Below, piece after piece: positions 23,280-34,982 of a DNA stretch of 64,000 bases. The stretch's first letter is position 1. The number at the start of each line of letters is the position of its first letter. The notes beneath the pieces were generated by a model. That model was not told the DNA's origin. It saw nothing but the letters and a program-made list of their open reading frames with translations, and made no database searches. A program made the translations under genes and the position numbers. Source of the stretch: Gadus chalcogrammus (taxonomy: Eukaryota; Chordata; Actinopteri; Gadiformes; Gadidae); the NCBI RefSeq assembly GCF_026213295.1, contig NC_079415.1:25598612-25662611 (forward strand). Reading direction: 5' to 3'.

Positions 23280-23947
23280 TACCACCTTTAACATGTAGCT
23301 AAGTGACATTCAAAATAAAGGTATATTACGAGGGACAAATAGTATTCATTTTTTTTTTTTTTTTAATACTTTATTTAAACATGCCAATTACAAAATATAA
23401 ATACCATTTCAGGTTAAACATCTTTACAATGGGTCTTGCTCGTTGCCCGAGACAATGGCAGCCAGTCTGTCTCTGTCTTTGTAACATTACCAGGGGTCTG
23501 GTTATCTGCTAGGGGGCACGGGGAGGCCATGATCACGTCACAGGGTAGGGTTGTCCCATTTGGTAGGGGATCGGTTAGGGGGAGCAATGAGGGGTAGCAA
23601 TGAGGGGTAGCAATGAGGGTTAGGGTTGAGACAGTGAGCAAAGAAACGGGATTGGGCCGAAGTATCCACTTCAGGTGTGAAGTTGAAACTTTGTTCGATT
23701 TTCACTTGATTCAGATGTGAAGTTTATACTTCGTCACATTTTCACTTGTTTTGAGGTGAAGTTGAGCTAATTACTGAGTGTGTTCCTTAAAGTGTCAGTT
23801 TGTGTGGGATAATCGCCCATAAATATCCCTCTTTGTTGCGTTTTGTTGCAAAAAAATAATACAATGAAACTTTTGGTCAGTGACTGCCAAAATCTCTGGT
23901 GTAAAGGATGGTCATTCTTTTGAGAAAAATCCTGAGCAAGGATTCAT
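23280..23947. other. No gene seen; short tandem repeats
   Basis: A T-run at 23349-23364; three copies of GGGGTAGCAATGA at about 23580-23620; and an imperfect repeat of TGAAGTTxxxACTT words at 23665-23760. Confidence 0.5.
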
Positions 23948-24037
23948 CATTTAAATCAACTTATACATTAAGTAATCTTGATTGGGCTTTATTTTCAATC
24001 GGTTAATAAATGTAAGTACAACTCACTAGTATATCAG

Positions 24038-24621
24038 TGTTACGGAGGCGGATTGACACCCCGCACTCATGAGTAAAATCCTCAGTTACAATCCTCAGTT
24101 TTGCTAATCATCATGTGTTTGCCCCGCGTGTGATTGGCTGTCAATTATGTTAATTTGAATGTGCCTTTCCCCGGACGTGATTGGCTGCCGCACCGGAGGG
24201 CCGAGGATCCGGAAGGATAAAGAACAGCCGAGCTCAACATTCAAGGCGGCTGGCCTCGGAGATGCAGCTTGCCATGTTGGGTCTTGGAACGAGCGTTGTT
24301 TGATTGAGGCCCTAGTTTGCTGCACGGGAACTGGGCCAGAGTTTTGTTTAGGGGTTATCGTACACCGACTTGCAGTTATACTTTGTTATACACACTAGAC
24401 GTAGGGGTGCTGTTCCACCCTTGTATTTTTGTGAGCTTCTTCTTGGTTGTATTCGTTTCTTTGATTTGGACAGCACCCAATGGTCCTTTTCCTTTTGTAG
24501 CTTTGCCTCCTATGTTTGTTAAATTGATTATCACTGGCTCTGGGCTAAATAAACGCTTTCAGTTAAACCAACAACATCTGGTTTTATGTTGCCACCCCTT
24601 CCCCTAGCGGGGGACGTAACA
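24038..24621 (+). mobile_element. Solo LTR (584 bp) with 5-bp TSD
   Basis: Starts TGTTACGG and ends CGTAACA, and is flanked by the direct repeat ATCAG at 24033-24037 and 24622-24626. A polyadenylation-like AATAAA lies at 24548-24553 and a TATA-like GGATAAAGAA near 24210. TG...CA ends and a 5-bp TSD fit a gypsy- or BEL-type LTR left after recombination between two LTRs. There is no internal coding region. Confidence 0.9.
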
Positions 24622-24737
24622 ATCAGTTAAATCAACTTGTACATATAAGTAATCTTGATTGGGCTTTATTTTCAATCAGTTAATAAATGTAAGTACAACT
24701 CACTAGTATATCAGTTAAATCAACTTATACATTTAAG

Positions 24738-25920
24738 CAGAGGTGGGGGTAAGTCACTCATGTGCAAGTCACAAGCAAGTCTCAAGTCATAACCTTCAAG
24801 TCTCAAGCAAGTCCCAAGTCACTGCGGTGAGAATCAAGCAAGTCACAAGTCAAGTCATTGCTCAGGTCAAGCAAGTCACAAGTCAAGTCATACAAAAATC
24901 TGATAATCTAACCCAGTTTCCACATTTAAAAATCGGTAGAGTGAATGGTTCATAAGTTGAGTTTTATTTCAACATTAACAATAACAATGTCTTAACATTA
25001 ACAATAACTCAAACTATTCAAAACATTCCAAAACCATTATGTGAATAGGCCCAAAACTGAAGGCAGCTCTGCCCATCACAAATGTCCAGGTAGTGGTTCA
25101 ACTGAATTTGGGGACTGGAACTTGAACCCTCTTAATTTTTTTGCGGTAGGCTGAGAACAGCCCAGTCTGACGCTCTGGCTCTGACGGTGTAATTTTACTT
25201 GAAAATGACTTGAAATCATTATTATAACCCACGTACAGCCACTGAGTTAGAAGTAGCCTACTGACATGACAATTAAACAAGTCAATCATCTGTGGAACGG
25301 GCAGGGCTCGAAAAACTCCAGCCAATGATTTTCAGAACCACCGAGTGGCATTGGACAGTAAGTACGTCAATCAAACGGTCGTACTGCACTCCCCCTCCCC
25401 CGCTCCCCGCGAGTGACCCCTTCGTGCACGTGCACATACTCAAAGCTCGTGACCCAGAGCAAGCTTCTGTTTGTTGTTATCCTGCGGTAGCTACTGGAGC
25501 TAGCTAACTAGCTAATCCACATTTGGACCTAGCACTAGAAGACAACCCCAAACTCCAACCTAGCTAGCCTGGCTCACTCTCGTGCATCTGTGTTCGCGCT
25601 CTTGCGTGATTGCGCGTCCATGTACTTGGAATGGGTGGAGTCAGAGTCAGCGTTGAACGAGAGGGGGTAGGACCATTTGAGATGTGTATTTTTAAAATCG
25701 GCTGGCGTATCGCAAATCCCATATCCAACATTTAATCTAACTTTAAAAAAGTCATTTCGAGTCATCTGTCTCAAGTCTAAGTCAAGTCTCAAGTCATGAA
25801 GACCAAGTCAAAGTCAAGTCAAGTCTTTTATCAGTGTTAGTCAAGCAAGTCTCAAGTCCTCAAATTTGCGACTCGAGTCTGACTCGAGTCAAGTCATGTG
25901 ACTCGAGTCCCCCATGTCTG
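24738..25920. mobile_element. Non-autonomous hAT element (1.18 kb) with 8-bp TSD
   Basis: Begins CAGAGGTGGGGG and ends CCCCCATGTCTG, flanked by perfect CATTTAAG repeats at 24730-24737 and 25921-25928. Both subterminal regions are arrays of CAAGTC/GACTTG words (24755-24895 and 25760-25910), including ACTCGAGTC at the right, typical clustered transposase-binding sites. The interior has no transposase frame. Confidence 0.93.
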
Positions 25921-26298
25921 CATTTAAGTAATCTTGATTGCGGTTTATATTCAATCAGTTCATAAATGTAAGTACAACTCACTAGTTGTGTAGTTACATC
26001 AACAAAAAAATGTATGTTACTTATAATGCTATTTAAGTTTAATCAACTATTGAATTGATGTAGTATGGACTCAAGGTTAAGTTATGTCACCTAACGGTTT
26101 CAAGGAATATGGACTGAAGATGGAGTTGAGTCAAATAGCAATATCTATTTATGTTAACTTATTGTCTTAGTTGTCTTGACATACAATTTCAAGGCAGCAT
26201 GGACACTAGTTTTTTTAAGTTGAACCAACAAGTTCGGGTTTACAGTGTGTATCACCTTCATTACGCCGTAAAAAACGCCGTCAAATGTAGAAAAACTG

Positions 26299-26395
26299 TA
26301 TGGCAAGCCATCCCCGCCAGAAAACGGCATAATTTAGTCGCGTATCTATGGCAAGCCATCCCCGCCAGAAAACGCCATCATTTAGTCGCGTATCA
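26299..26395. repeat. Two tandem copies of a 48-bp unit
   Basis: TATGGCAAGCCATCCCCGCC and the following bases to TTTAGTCGCGTATC occur twice back to back inside the tRNA-ended element. Confidence 0.85.
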
Positions 26396-26642
26396 CCTTC
26401 ATTACGCCGTAAAATGTAGAAAAACAGCGTATTTTAAAATAAAATACGGCGGCTCTCTAGTATGCTAATACTCTCCGCCCATCTTTTCTCTCAGTCAATG
26501 CATTTGAAGTGTTTGCGCCAAATTGCTGAACAAGACAAACAGACCAAATCAGTACAGCACAGATCTCCTCTCATTTGGCATTCGTTGTAGCGTCATATAG
26601 ATATATATATTAGTAAATGCAGTTACAACGTTGTGATAACCG

Positions 26643-26698
26643 TGGTCTAATCGATAGAGACGCTTGCTCTGTAGGCAAGAGGTTGTCGGATCAAATCC
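26643..26698 (+). other. tRNA-derived module, best preserved copy
   Basis: Box A TGGTCTAATCGATAGAG begins at 26643; stem CTTGC (26663-26667), loop TCTGTAG, stem GCAAG (26675-26679); box B GGATCAAATCC at 26688-26698. The box spacing is that of a tRNA gene. The T at universal position 33 is replaced by C and no acceptor-stem pairing is evident, so it is a relic with a possible internal pol III promoter and not a working tRNA. Confidence 0.65.
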
Positions 26699-27354
26699 AT
26701 TTATTGTCAGATTTGTGCTTTTGACAAATGGTCACGCTTTTATGATCACAATGCTTTTTAGTCCGCAAGCCAGACCTCCTGTGTTATAAGTTCCAAATTC
26801 AGTGCCTTTTTAGTCAGCCAGCCAGATCAAGGGGCCTCATCCTTTACGAAAAGAAAGGAGATAATGCCGTCCCACAATTCCTCAAGGCAGCTAATGAGGG
26901 TCAGGCCGCGGCTACACCAGACGTGGAAATTTTGCTTTGCGGACGCGGCATGAACGCAGCAGAATTCGAAACCGTTGAAAGCAATGAGAGTGGCTACACC
27001 AGACGCTGAAACTGAACGTACCGCGCCGACATTTCCGCGTGGAAAATTAAGACATAGACTGGTTTCTATTTTTATTATTTTCCGCGAGGTTTGCGTGGGC
27101 CTTTTAACATAGAGTATGGTAATAAAGCAATGAAATGTAATGAAAACCATTATATATTTTGCTGTGAATAATGAGGGAAGCAATAAATCTGATTATTTCC
27201 CAAACCCCCGAGAGCTGTTACTATGGAGATTTAACGTTTTTAACGATTAAAACATTACTTTTCTGTTTGAAGACGAGTGTATAAGATAGATAGTATACGT
27301 AGACAGTGTAAGTATATAGATAGCAAGTAGGCCTCGATAGTTGATAGTTCAAGA

Positions 27355-29911
27355 ATGGATGATTATTTATTAATTCGTGAAGTTGAAAAACGAGTACAGC
27401 TTTACGACCACAGTGACCCGAAATATAAGGATAAACGTCAAAGAGATGCCGGATGGAGAGCTGTTTCGGAGGCAGTTGGCATAACTGGTGAGTAACTTCT
27501 ATACTATACTTCTATACTATAAGCAGCTATTGAACTGGACCATAGTAATACTAATTATTCATAATAGTGGACGTTCCTCAAAATCATTATGTCTATAGCA
27601 TTACTTTAAAATTGTTTTACTTAGTCTATAGTGCTTATCCTGAGAATGTATTTTTAAGTGGAAACAGATTAAAAAGAATCATGGTGTCAACAAGAACGTT
27701 TTAATCAACATACATTTGGAACCAAGAATGTCTGATGAGAGACAGGGAAACAGACAGAGCGAGAGAGAGAGAGATGGATAATCAATATCTATTTACAAAA
27801 TATCAATATATATTTACAAAAAGATATATACAATGATCATCATGTTATCCAAACCTATTAAACTACATTATTTACAAAATTATTTACACATTATGTGCAC
27901 TATTTAAAGCTCCTTCTGGGGAGTCAAAGAAATTACAGAGGAACTCCCGAGTCTGAAGGGCTTCCCTGGGTCCTCTGTTACCCCCCATGTGTCTGACACT
28001 TTGCAGACCATGTTCTCCATCCCTTTGACCCTCTACCATATCTCTGTTCTTAGGCTTGATCAGATAATTATGTAGCACACATGCTGCCATGACTACCATG
28101 TCTATATGACACGGCAGCATGGATATTCATGACAAAAAAACCCTCCATCTGGCCGCAAGAATGCCAAAGGCACACTCCACTGTCATGCGAGCTCTTGACA
28201 GCCTGTAGTTAAAGTTACTATTATGCCTTGACAGGTTGCTGCCAGGGTAGGGTCGCATCAGGTACCGCTTCAAGGGAAACGCAGCATCCCCTACCATCAT
28301 GTATGGCACGTCACCTTGCTGACCATAACCAGGCAGGGGGGTGTCTTCTGGCACATTCAAAGTCTTTTCACTCATTCCCCTCCCCAGTGCTGAATGAGCG
28401 AACACCCCACCATCACTTGCACGGCCAAAATCGCCAACTTGTATGATTATAAATTTTGAGTCCGCATCCACCAGGGCCAACAAGATTATTGAAAATGTTT
28501 TTTTATAATTAAAAAACTGGCTGCATGATTTTTTGGGTGCTTGAATTTGAATGTGCTTCCCATCGGTGGCCCCAATGCAATTTGGAAACTGCCATCTTCT
28601 CCAAAAGCGCTCTGCGATAGCTGTCCATGATTCCTCCGTTGGTTTCGGCATTTGGGTCTCCATCATGTGATCGACAACTGCCCTACAGGTCATGTGAACG
28701 GAGTCTGCCACTGTTTTTCTGCCCAGCCTGTAGGCAAGAGCCAGACTCCTGAAAGACTCTCCGGTGGCAAGGAATCTGTAGGAAAATATATAATTTGTTA
28801 ACTGGTGTACAACATACATCAGTTATTGTTACTTTAAAAGAAAAAAATCTGTTATTCAATTATCTGGCAATTTATGTCAACAGTTGTGAAGTGCCAAGGT
28901 CGCTGGAAGGACCTAAGGGACCAATTTTCCAAAAAAAGTTTACAACCACGGAGTGGATCGGCAGCAGGACCCCAAAAGGAGTGGAAATACACCCAAGCCC
29001 TGTCTTTTCTTATTCCCCACCTTCAACCCAGGAGGTACAGTGCAAACACTGAAAGGCAGTGATGGCTCACTGATTCCCAGCACACTATTTTACATATAGC
29101 ACAAGTTCTAAAATAACTGAAAAGATTTTCTCATTTTAAGAATCAGCATACATTTACCTAGACTATAAATCATTGTGCATGTCATTTATGCTTTAGCTCT
29201 AGAAGCAACCTAGACCAAGTTGAAGATTGGGAGGCATTGGACCTGAGCCATGGAGAGGATGTGCGGGAGGAGAATGACCATCAACCAGATCAGCATTCTC
29301 AACCTGGTTCTTCAACCAACAGGGTAGGGCTGTGCAATTGTTTTCCTAACCTAATAAATATTTGTGTTAAATAATTGTAATTTCAATGTTGATTCAAATA
29401 ATTGTGATTATCATTATTTTCCATAATCAAACAGCCCTACAGCAGACCTGCTGCACGAAAGAGGGCCTCAGCACCTTTGGAGTCTTTGGAGGATAGACTG
29501 CTGGCTATGGTCCAGGAGCCTCCACAGCACATGCACCATCGTGTGCCACAGGAGGAGGATGAGATGTTACATTTTGCCCTCAGTCTGGTGCCCTTGCTGA
29601 ACAAATTAAGTGGCTGGGGTAAGCTGAGGGCAAAGATTGCTCTTTTAGAAGGGCTCCAGGGTGTCCATGATCTGGACCAAGGGCACCAGCAGGCCCAGAT
29701 GCAGGGCCCTGGTCTAATTAGGCCATGGGATCAGACATCCCAGCCATCCCACCAGAGCCACCAGCCATCCCACCAGAGCCGCCAACCCCAACTATTATAT
29801 GCACCACCCTCACATGCACAGACAAAGAGGTACAGACCAAGTGAGGAGACTTGGGGGGAATGTGGTGAGAGTACTGTGCCCTCACCCATTCCTCACTACA
29901 CAGACTTATAG
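27355..29911 (+). CDS. Harbinger MADF-BESS (Myb-like) accessory protein, four exons, intact
   Basis: Exons 27355-27487, 28884-29034, 29197-29323 and 29435-29911 join with matching phases (1, 2, 0) and consensus GT/AG ends to a 295-residue protein. Residues about 5-95 form a MADF domain: LIREVEKRVQLYDHSDPKY, GWRAVSEAVG, then CQGRWKDLRDQFSKK and EWKYTQALSFLIPHL. Near residues 170-200 is a BESS-like motif, DEMLHFALSLVPLLNKL, and the tail is rich in S, H, Q and P. In this superfamily the Myb-like protein binds the element ends and brings the transposase to the nucleus. Exon 1 is separated from exon 2 by the whole main exon of the opposite-strand transposase. Confidence 0.85.
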
Positions 29912-30908
29912 TGTATTAATAGTGCAATAAATTTGTCCATTTAAATCAATATTTCCTTCGTGTTTCTCTGTAACTTGTCAACACCTAAGCCCATGCAGTT
30001 TGTCTGAAATTGATGGAGTAAGTAAAGGCGGTGCAATGCCCCCCTGGGCCTTGAGCCTCCAAATAGAGGCCCATTGAGGACCACCCTGCTCTCTCCCCAA
30101 AACCATAATAATCATGGCAAAAGCTTGTGTGTTGGCCTACCTCAGTGTAACCACAAGTCTTTGCTTGGGTTCGACTGCCAGTCTGTAATTGGTGTCCTGT
30201 CGCTGGAGATCTGCACCAATCACTGACAGGATGTGGTCCATCTGCGTTGGTGTCATACGAAAATACGATCGATGGGTTGCAGCGTTAAAACGCAACTCCT
30301 CCGCCAGGTTGTAAAATACCCCTTGCTGTCGCCTGCGCTGGTTGATTGCAGTCACCCAGGTCCGTTTCCTCTTTTTAATCCTTTGGAGGATAACAAGTAA
30401 GGCAAGTGCCTTCCTCCTATTCACTGTAGGCACTGTAAAACAACTCTCTTGTGGTTAGATTGCACATCTGTCATTTATGCTAGACTATCTGCAACTAGCC
30501 TGTCTGTCATTAACGAATTAATCACGAATTAAAAGTTAGTATCACACAAACATACGTTTAAAAGAACTCTGTAGAGGTTAGATTATTCACAGCTTTTCAT
30601 CTATGCTAATATGTCTGCAACTAGCCTGTCTGCAATACCGAAGTTTTACATAACTTATATCAAACCTACTTAGTCAGACTAATATTATATTGATCTTTGA
30701 CGTGGAAGCTGGTTACCCTAGCTATTTCATTTGCAACTAATTCGTTTGTATCAAATTAGTTAGTTGGTCACTTACCAACGTAACTTTGTATCAATGTTTT
30801 ATGGTTAATGTCCGTTGATGGTTGCTTGGTAACTATGTCTAGCTCAAATTTAACGTTATACGAATGTAGTTTGATTTACGGGTTGCTGTAGACTTAATAC
30901 TTACCCAT
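27884..30908 (-). pseudogene. Harbinger transposase (DDE_Tnp_4), three exons, one nonsense codon
   Basis: Exon ends fit in phase: ATG plus one base at 30908-30905 before GTAAGT, then 30432-30141, then 28775-27884, for 395 codons. Exon 2 has RRRQQGVFYNLAEEL and RSYFRMTPTQMDHIL; exon 3 begins FLATGESFRSLALAY and holds the catalytic triad in GATDGKHI, VGDAAFP and MTVECAFG. After RWRVFLS a TGA at 28129-28127 interrupts the frame; the same frame continues with the expected MVVMAACVLHNYL, so a single base change silences it (a stop arising at a CGA codon is one possibility). The intron 28776-30140 holds exons 2-4 of the plus-strand partner. Confidence 0.88.
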
Positions 30909-31091
30909 GTTACTCTGATCCAGATGAACTGGTGCCGATGAACTGTGGTTTATAAAATATATAAACACAAGAGATCATAAAAGATAAAGGAGCCAATTTT
31001 TAACGCGTCCAGTGTAGCCGGTTAATTTAAAATTTCCGCTTGGTGAACGTTCTATTTCTGCACGAGTGAATTTCCGCGTCTGGTGTAGCCG

Positions 31092-31307
31092 TACACTTAG
31101 GGTTAGCACACTAGGGTTCTTTTACAATAACATTTAAAAATACTGATGCATATTATATTCCATTTCTGCACAGTCTCTTCCTTTTTATTTAGCTGACACT
31201 TTAGTCAAAAACGACTGACGTATAATTGCTATCAACAATGAAGATGTGATTCAAAGAGTGCAAGAATCATTGGAGTACGGAAACCTTAAGTAAGGAAACC
31301 TTAAGTG
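31092..31307. other. Flank of the Harbinger element, no gene seen
   Basis: Unremarkable AT-rich sequence. Confidence 0.4.
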
Positions 31308-31830
31308 CTACAATACAGAAACAGGGTTTCTTAATATTTTCATGTGCCAAGAGGCAGAGTGAACCAATGCGTTTTCGATCTCTGATGTCAGCGGGAAGCT
31401 CGTTCCACCGTTGTGGAGCCGGGACAGTAAACCATTGAGTTTTTGTTCAGCATAGTGGACGGGGTGGGGCATATGGTTTGACCTTGTCCTGGATGTAAGA
31501 TTGAACAGAGCCTTCCGTGGCACGATAGGCGAGTACCAGTGACTTGCCCCAGATCCAAGCGAACACCGGTACTCGTGCAGGGGGCGGAGGAGTGGTGTAT
31601 TGTGGGAGATCTTTGGTAGGTTGAACAGCAACTGGATGAGCTGCTGAGGAAAAATACCTTATTGATGCAAACCAGCCAGAAGGGATCGGCAGTACTGGAG
31701 ATGCGGGATGAGATGAGTCTGGACCAGATCCTGTGTCACCTTCTGGGTTAGGAACGGCCGTATCCTCCTGATGTCGTAAGCATGGATCTGCAAGAGTGGG
31801 GGTCACAGTGGTATCGAACACGCAGCCCTA
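31308..31830 (-). repeat. Probable dispersed repeat (LINE-tail style)
   Basis: Words such as GCGGGAAGCTCGTTCCACCG, GGCACGATAGGCGAGTACC and GTTGAACAGCAACTGGATGAG resemble a conserved untranslated segment of teleost retroposons. The two partly open frames on the minus strand share no recognisable motif, so I do not call a gene. Confidence 0.4.
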
Positions 31831-33460
31831 ACAAATAATACAATGTCACCTGCCACCACACATAATCTAATTCACAACCACAGTCAAACCGCAATACTAA
31901 ATAGGACTTAAGTCGTTCAATAAGAACAAACGATAATATTAATATTATTCCATTAACTGCAACAAATGTGTTTTTTGTATTCTCATGTTACTTTCAGTGG
32001 AAAACATCTACGAACTGGCGTTCAATTTTTTATTAGCATGGTTTAATTTGTCTTTGATGGGCGACTGATTAAGTTCAATAAAAGCAGAGATTCCTCATTA
32101 CAAGTGTAATGGACCGTGTTAATCCTCAAATGAGCAGTTCTCTGTAAAAAAAAAAAAACCATTAAAAAAAGCTTCTTAATACCTCCTACTCAAACTAACA
32201 ACTGCAAATTAAATACTGAGTCTCAGAGATCAGGGTCGAGAGGGGGTTGGAAGTTTGTTCCCACTTGTCAAAAGGCAAAGAGCGTAGACAAGATGCTGCG
32301 GTGGACAGTCAATCTGAGAGATTTGACACAACACAACACTGAACACAACACTGAATATGACCTTACAATGACACTGAAAGAAAACGCATAACCACAGCTT
32401 AAATGAATGGCGACTCTGTAAGTGGAACTCAATATCATTTCTGCTTACGATTTTGAGTAGAAAAGTGCATTTATTAGTTTTTTCGGCAAATTGGCACCTC
32501 TTTACAGCCTCAAATCAGAACACATAGAATATATTAATATCCATCTTAAATCACACAACCGCGTGTCACTGCTAAAGTGGTACTTTGGAAATATATCACC
32601 ATCTCACAACTTGTTAGTTGAATTGTCTAATAATACCTGGCAAGGGGGGGGGGTGGGGGAAAGGCCGGAAGTCCACTTAGATGACACAAACCAATGAGCA
32701 AAGTGTGTCGAGTTGTCCTTTGTTCTTGATTCAGCAGCATCTAAAGGAAAAAAAAGTCGCTGTCTAAGTCTTGAAATCCCGAAAGGAGAGAAGAAAGTAA
32801 TGTGTGTTGTTGTTTTACCAGAACAAACAATGGAAGAAAAAGGGAAGTCCAGCAAAACGTTGGTTAAAAATAAAACCGTTAGTTCTATGTGACGGATCCT
32901 TCCAGTCTTTTCTCCATGGAAGGGCGCGGCTAACAGGGAGAGGGCAGGGCCAGGGGGTATGCCAGTCCAGGATTGACCAATGAGAAACCAGAAACGGCGA
33001 GGGGGCGGTACCGGGTTCCGAACTAAGGCGTCGTCAGGCCTCGGAACACGCAGGCTTTCCCGAAATACAACGCAGACTTTGACCTTCAACAAGCGGGCGT
33101 CTCCGTTCCACGAGAGAAAGGCAATTATTTTTTGACCATTCAGCTGGTGTTGTATTTGGTTCATACTGAAAGGAATAAAAGGAACCGATAAAGCCTTCGT
33201 ACCCATGTGCCTTCGAGCACTGTCGAGCAGTTTAAAACTGGTTGCCACGGGAGCGTTTGTCTGTTTACCTTTTCCTTGAATGTGTCCGTTTGAACTGAGG
33301 TATACCTTGGTTGAAGGAGGTTTATGGTTTGAATGGTCTTTATGCTTGAAAACAATGGACCACTACCCCCCCGTTTTACCCACCCGCTCCCGAAACACAG
33401 ACAGACACACACAACAACCCCCCACCTCGCTCACCCCCCCTTGAGATAAGCTTGATTACC
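31831..33460. other. No gene seen; GC-rich promoter-like patch at about 32890-33110
   Basis: The patch has a CCAAT-like GACCAATGAGAA near 32977 and several CpG and GGGCGG-like words (GGGGGCGGTACC near 33000). No exon could be tied to it. G-run at 32645-32660 and C-runs near 33370-33440 are also present. Confidence 0.35.
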
Positions 33461-34200
<740 letters not shown>

Positions 34201-34395
34201 TCAAATGCTGGACTCTTTGGGAACGGTGTCCAGGTTGGTCACCATGGCGACCACAGGCAGGATGTCCTCCAGGCCACCGGACGCGGCCACGCGCCGCATC
34301 TGGCCCACGCGCTCCTCCACGCAGCCTGCCGAGAGACGCGCCTCCGACTCGTGGTCCCAGCAGTCCTCGATAGTCTCACACAGCAAGGCCAGGCC
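34201..34395 (-). CDS. acvr2b-like: Activin receptor type-2-like kinase, last coding exon
   Basis: After an acceptor CTCCAG (34401-34396 on the minus strand) the exon reads 64 codons to TGA at 34203-34201: LCETIEDCWDHESEARLSAG, then CVEERVGQMRR and the C-terminal PKESSI. This is the end of the kinase domain (the conserved CWDxxxEARLSAGCVEER stretch) and the tail of type-II activin/myostatin receptors, membrane serine/threonine kinases that phosphorylate type-I receptors. The -ESSI end favours ACVR2B over ACVR2A. The stretch between, ASGGLEDILPVVAMVTNLD, is divergent. Confidence 0.9.
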   Translation of the reverse strand, partial: GLALLCETIEDCWDHESEARLSAGCVEERVGQMRRVAASGGLEDILPVVAMVTNLDTVPKESSI

Positions 34396-34982
34396 CTGGA
34401 GAGACCAGCACACACTGGTTATGATACTGTAGAGAGACCAGCACACACTGGTTATAACACTGTAGAGACCAGCACACACTGGTTATGATACTGTAGAGAG
34501 ACCAGCACACATTGGTTATAGTACTGTAGAGGAACCAGCACACACTGGTTATAATACTGTAGAGTGACCGGCATACACTGGTTATAATAACTGTAGAGAG
34601 ACCAGCACACACTGGTCTCTCTACAGACCCCGGAGTATGGACCCCAGTGTGTCTCGCTGACCGGCCCCTCAAACCCAGGTGTGTGGACCCCAGAGTGGGT
34701 ACTGACCGGCCCCTCAGAGGCCCAAGTGTGTGGACCCCAGCGTGTGTACCCAAGCGTGTGGACCCCTCAGAAGCCCCAGTGTGTGGCCCCAGCGTGTGGA
34801 CCCAAGCATGTGGATCCCTCAGAGGCCCCAGTGTGTGGACCCCGGTGTGTGGACCCCAGCGTGTGTCGCTGACTGGCCCCTCAGACCCCGGTGCGTGGAC
34901 CCCAGCGTGTGTCGCTGACCGGCCCCTCAGACCCAGTATGTGGACCCCAGCATGGGTCGCTGAGGTGCAGGGGGGGCCTCAC
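34396..34982 (-). repeat. Intron made of two minisatellites
   Basis: 34399-34625 holds about seven imperfect copies of a roughly 35-bp unit with GAGACCAGCACACACTGGTT. 34630-34975 is an irregular array of GTGTGTGGACCCC, AGCGTGTG and GGCCCCTCAGACCC words. The array nearest the acceptor supplies the splice site text itself. Confidence 0.85.

Larger units (their letters stand above)
23948..26010. repeat. Tandem repeat (about 88-bp unit), three copies split by two insertions
   Basis: Each unit runs TTAAATCAACTTATACAT ... TAAGTACAACTCACTAG plus TATATCAG. Copy 1 (23948-24037) ends at the solo LTR, copy 2 is 24627-24714, copy 3 starts at 24715, is split by the hAT MITE, and resumes at 25929. Confidence 0.88.
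26245..26720 (+). mobile_element. Second copy of the tRNA-ended element (single arm)
   Basis: The arm from CTAGTATGCTAATACTCTCC (26457) through TCAATGCATTTGAAGTGTTTG to the tRNA-like end matches the right arm at 10.5-10.75 kb in the same orientation; no inverted partner is present. Upstream is the CGCC-rich centre type of sequence. The common text with the 10-kb copy ends at about TTGTCAGATTT (26714), suggesting the element boundary. Confidence 0.7.
26909..31091. mobile_element. PIF/Harbinger DNA transposon (4.2 kb) with two interlocked genes
   Basis: Left end GGCTACACCAGACGTGGAAAT (26910-26930) matches the inverse of ATTTCCGCGTCTGGTGTAGCC (31070-31090); internal partial repeats of the same ends sit at about 26990 and 31005. 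I could not fix the expected 3-bp TSD. It carries the two genes of the superfamily: a DDE transposase on the minus strand and a MADF/Myb-like partner on the plus strand, whose exons alternate along the element. The partner frame is intact; the transposase has one in-frame stop. Confidence 0.92.

Noticed and set aside
26643..26698. Functional tRNA gene
   Set aside because: Promoter boxes and one hairpin exist but no acceptor stem, clean T stem or T33; it is part of a repeat family.
32604..33248. 214-residue frame on the minus strand
   Set aside because: No recognisable domain, low-complexity ends and no splice or start context; it crosses G- and C-runs.
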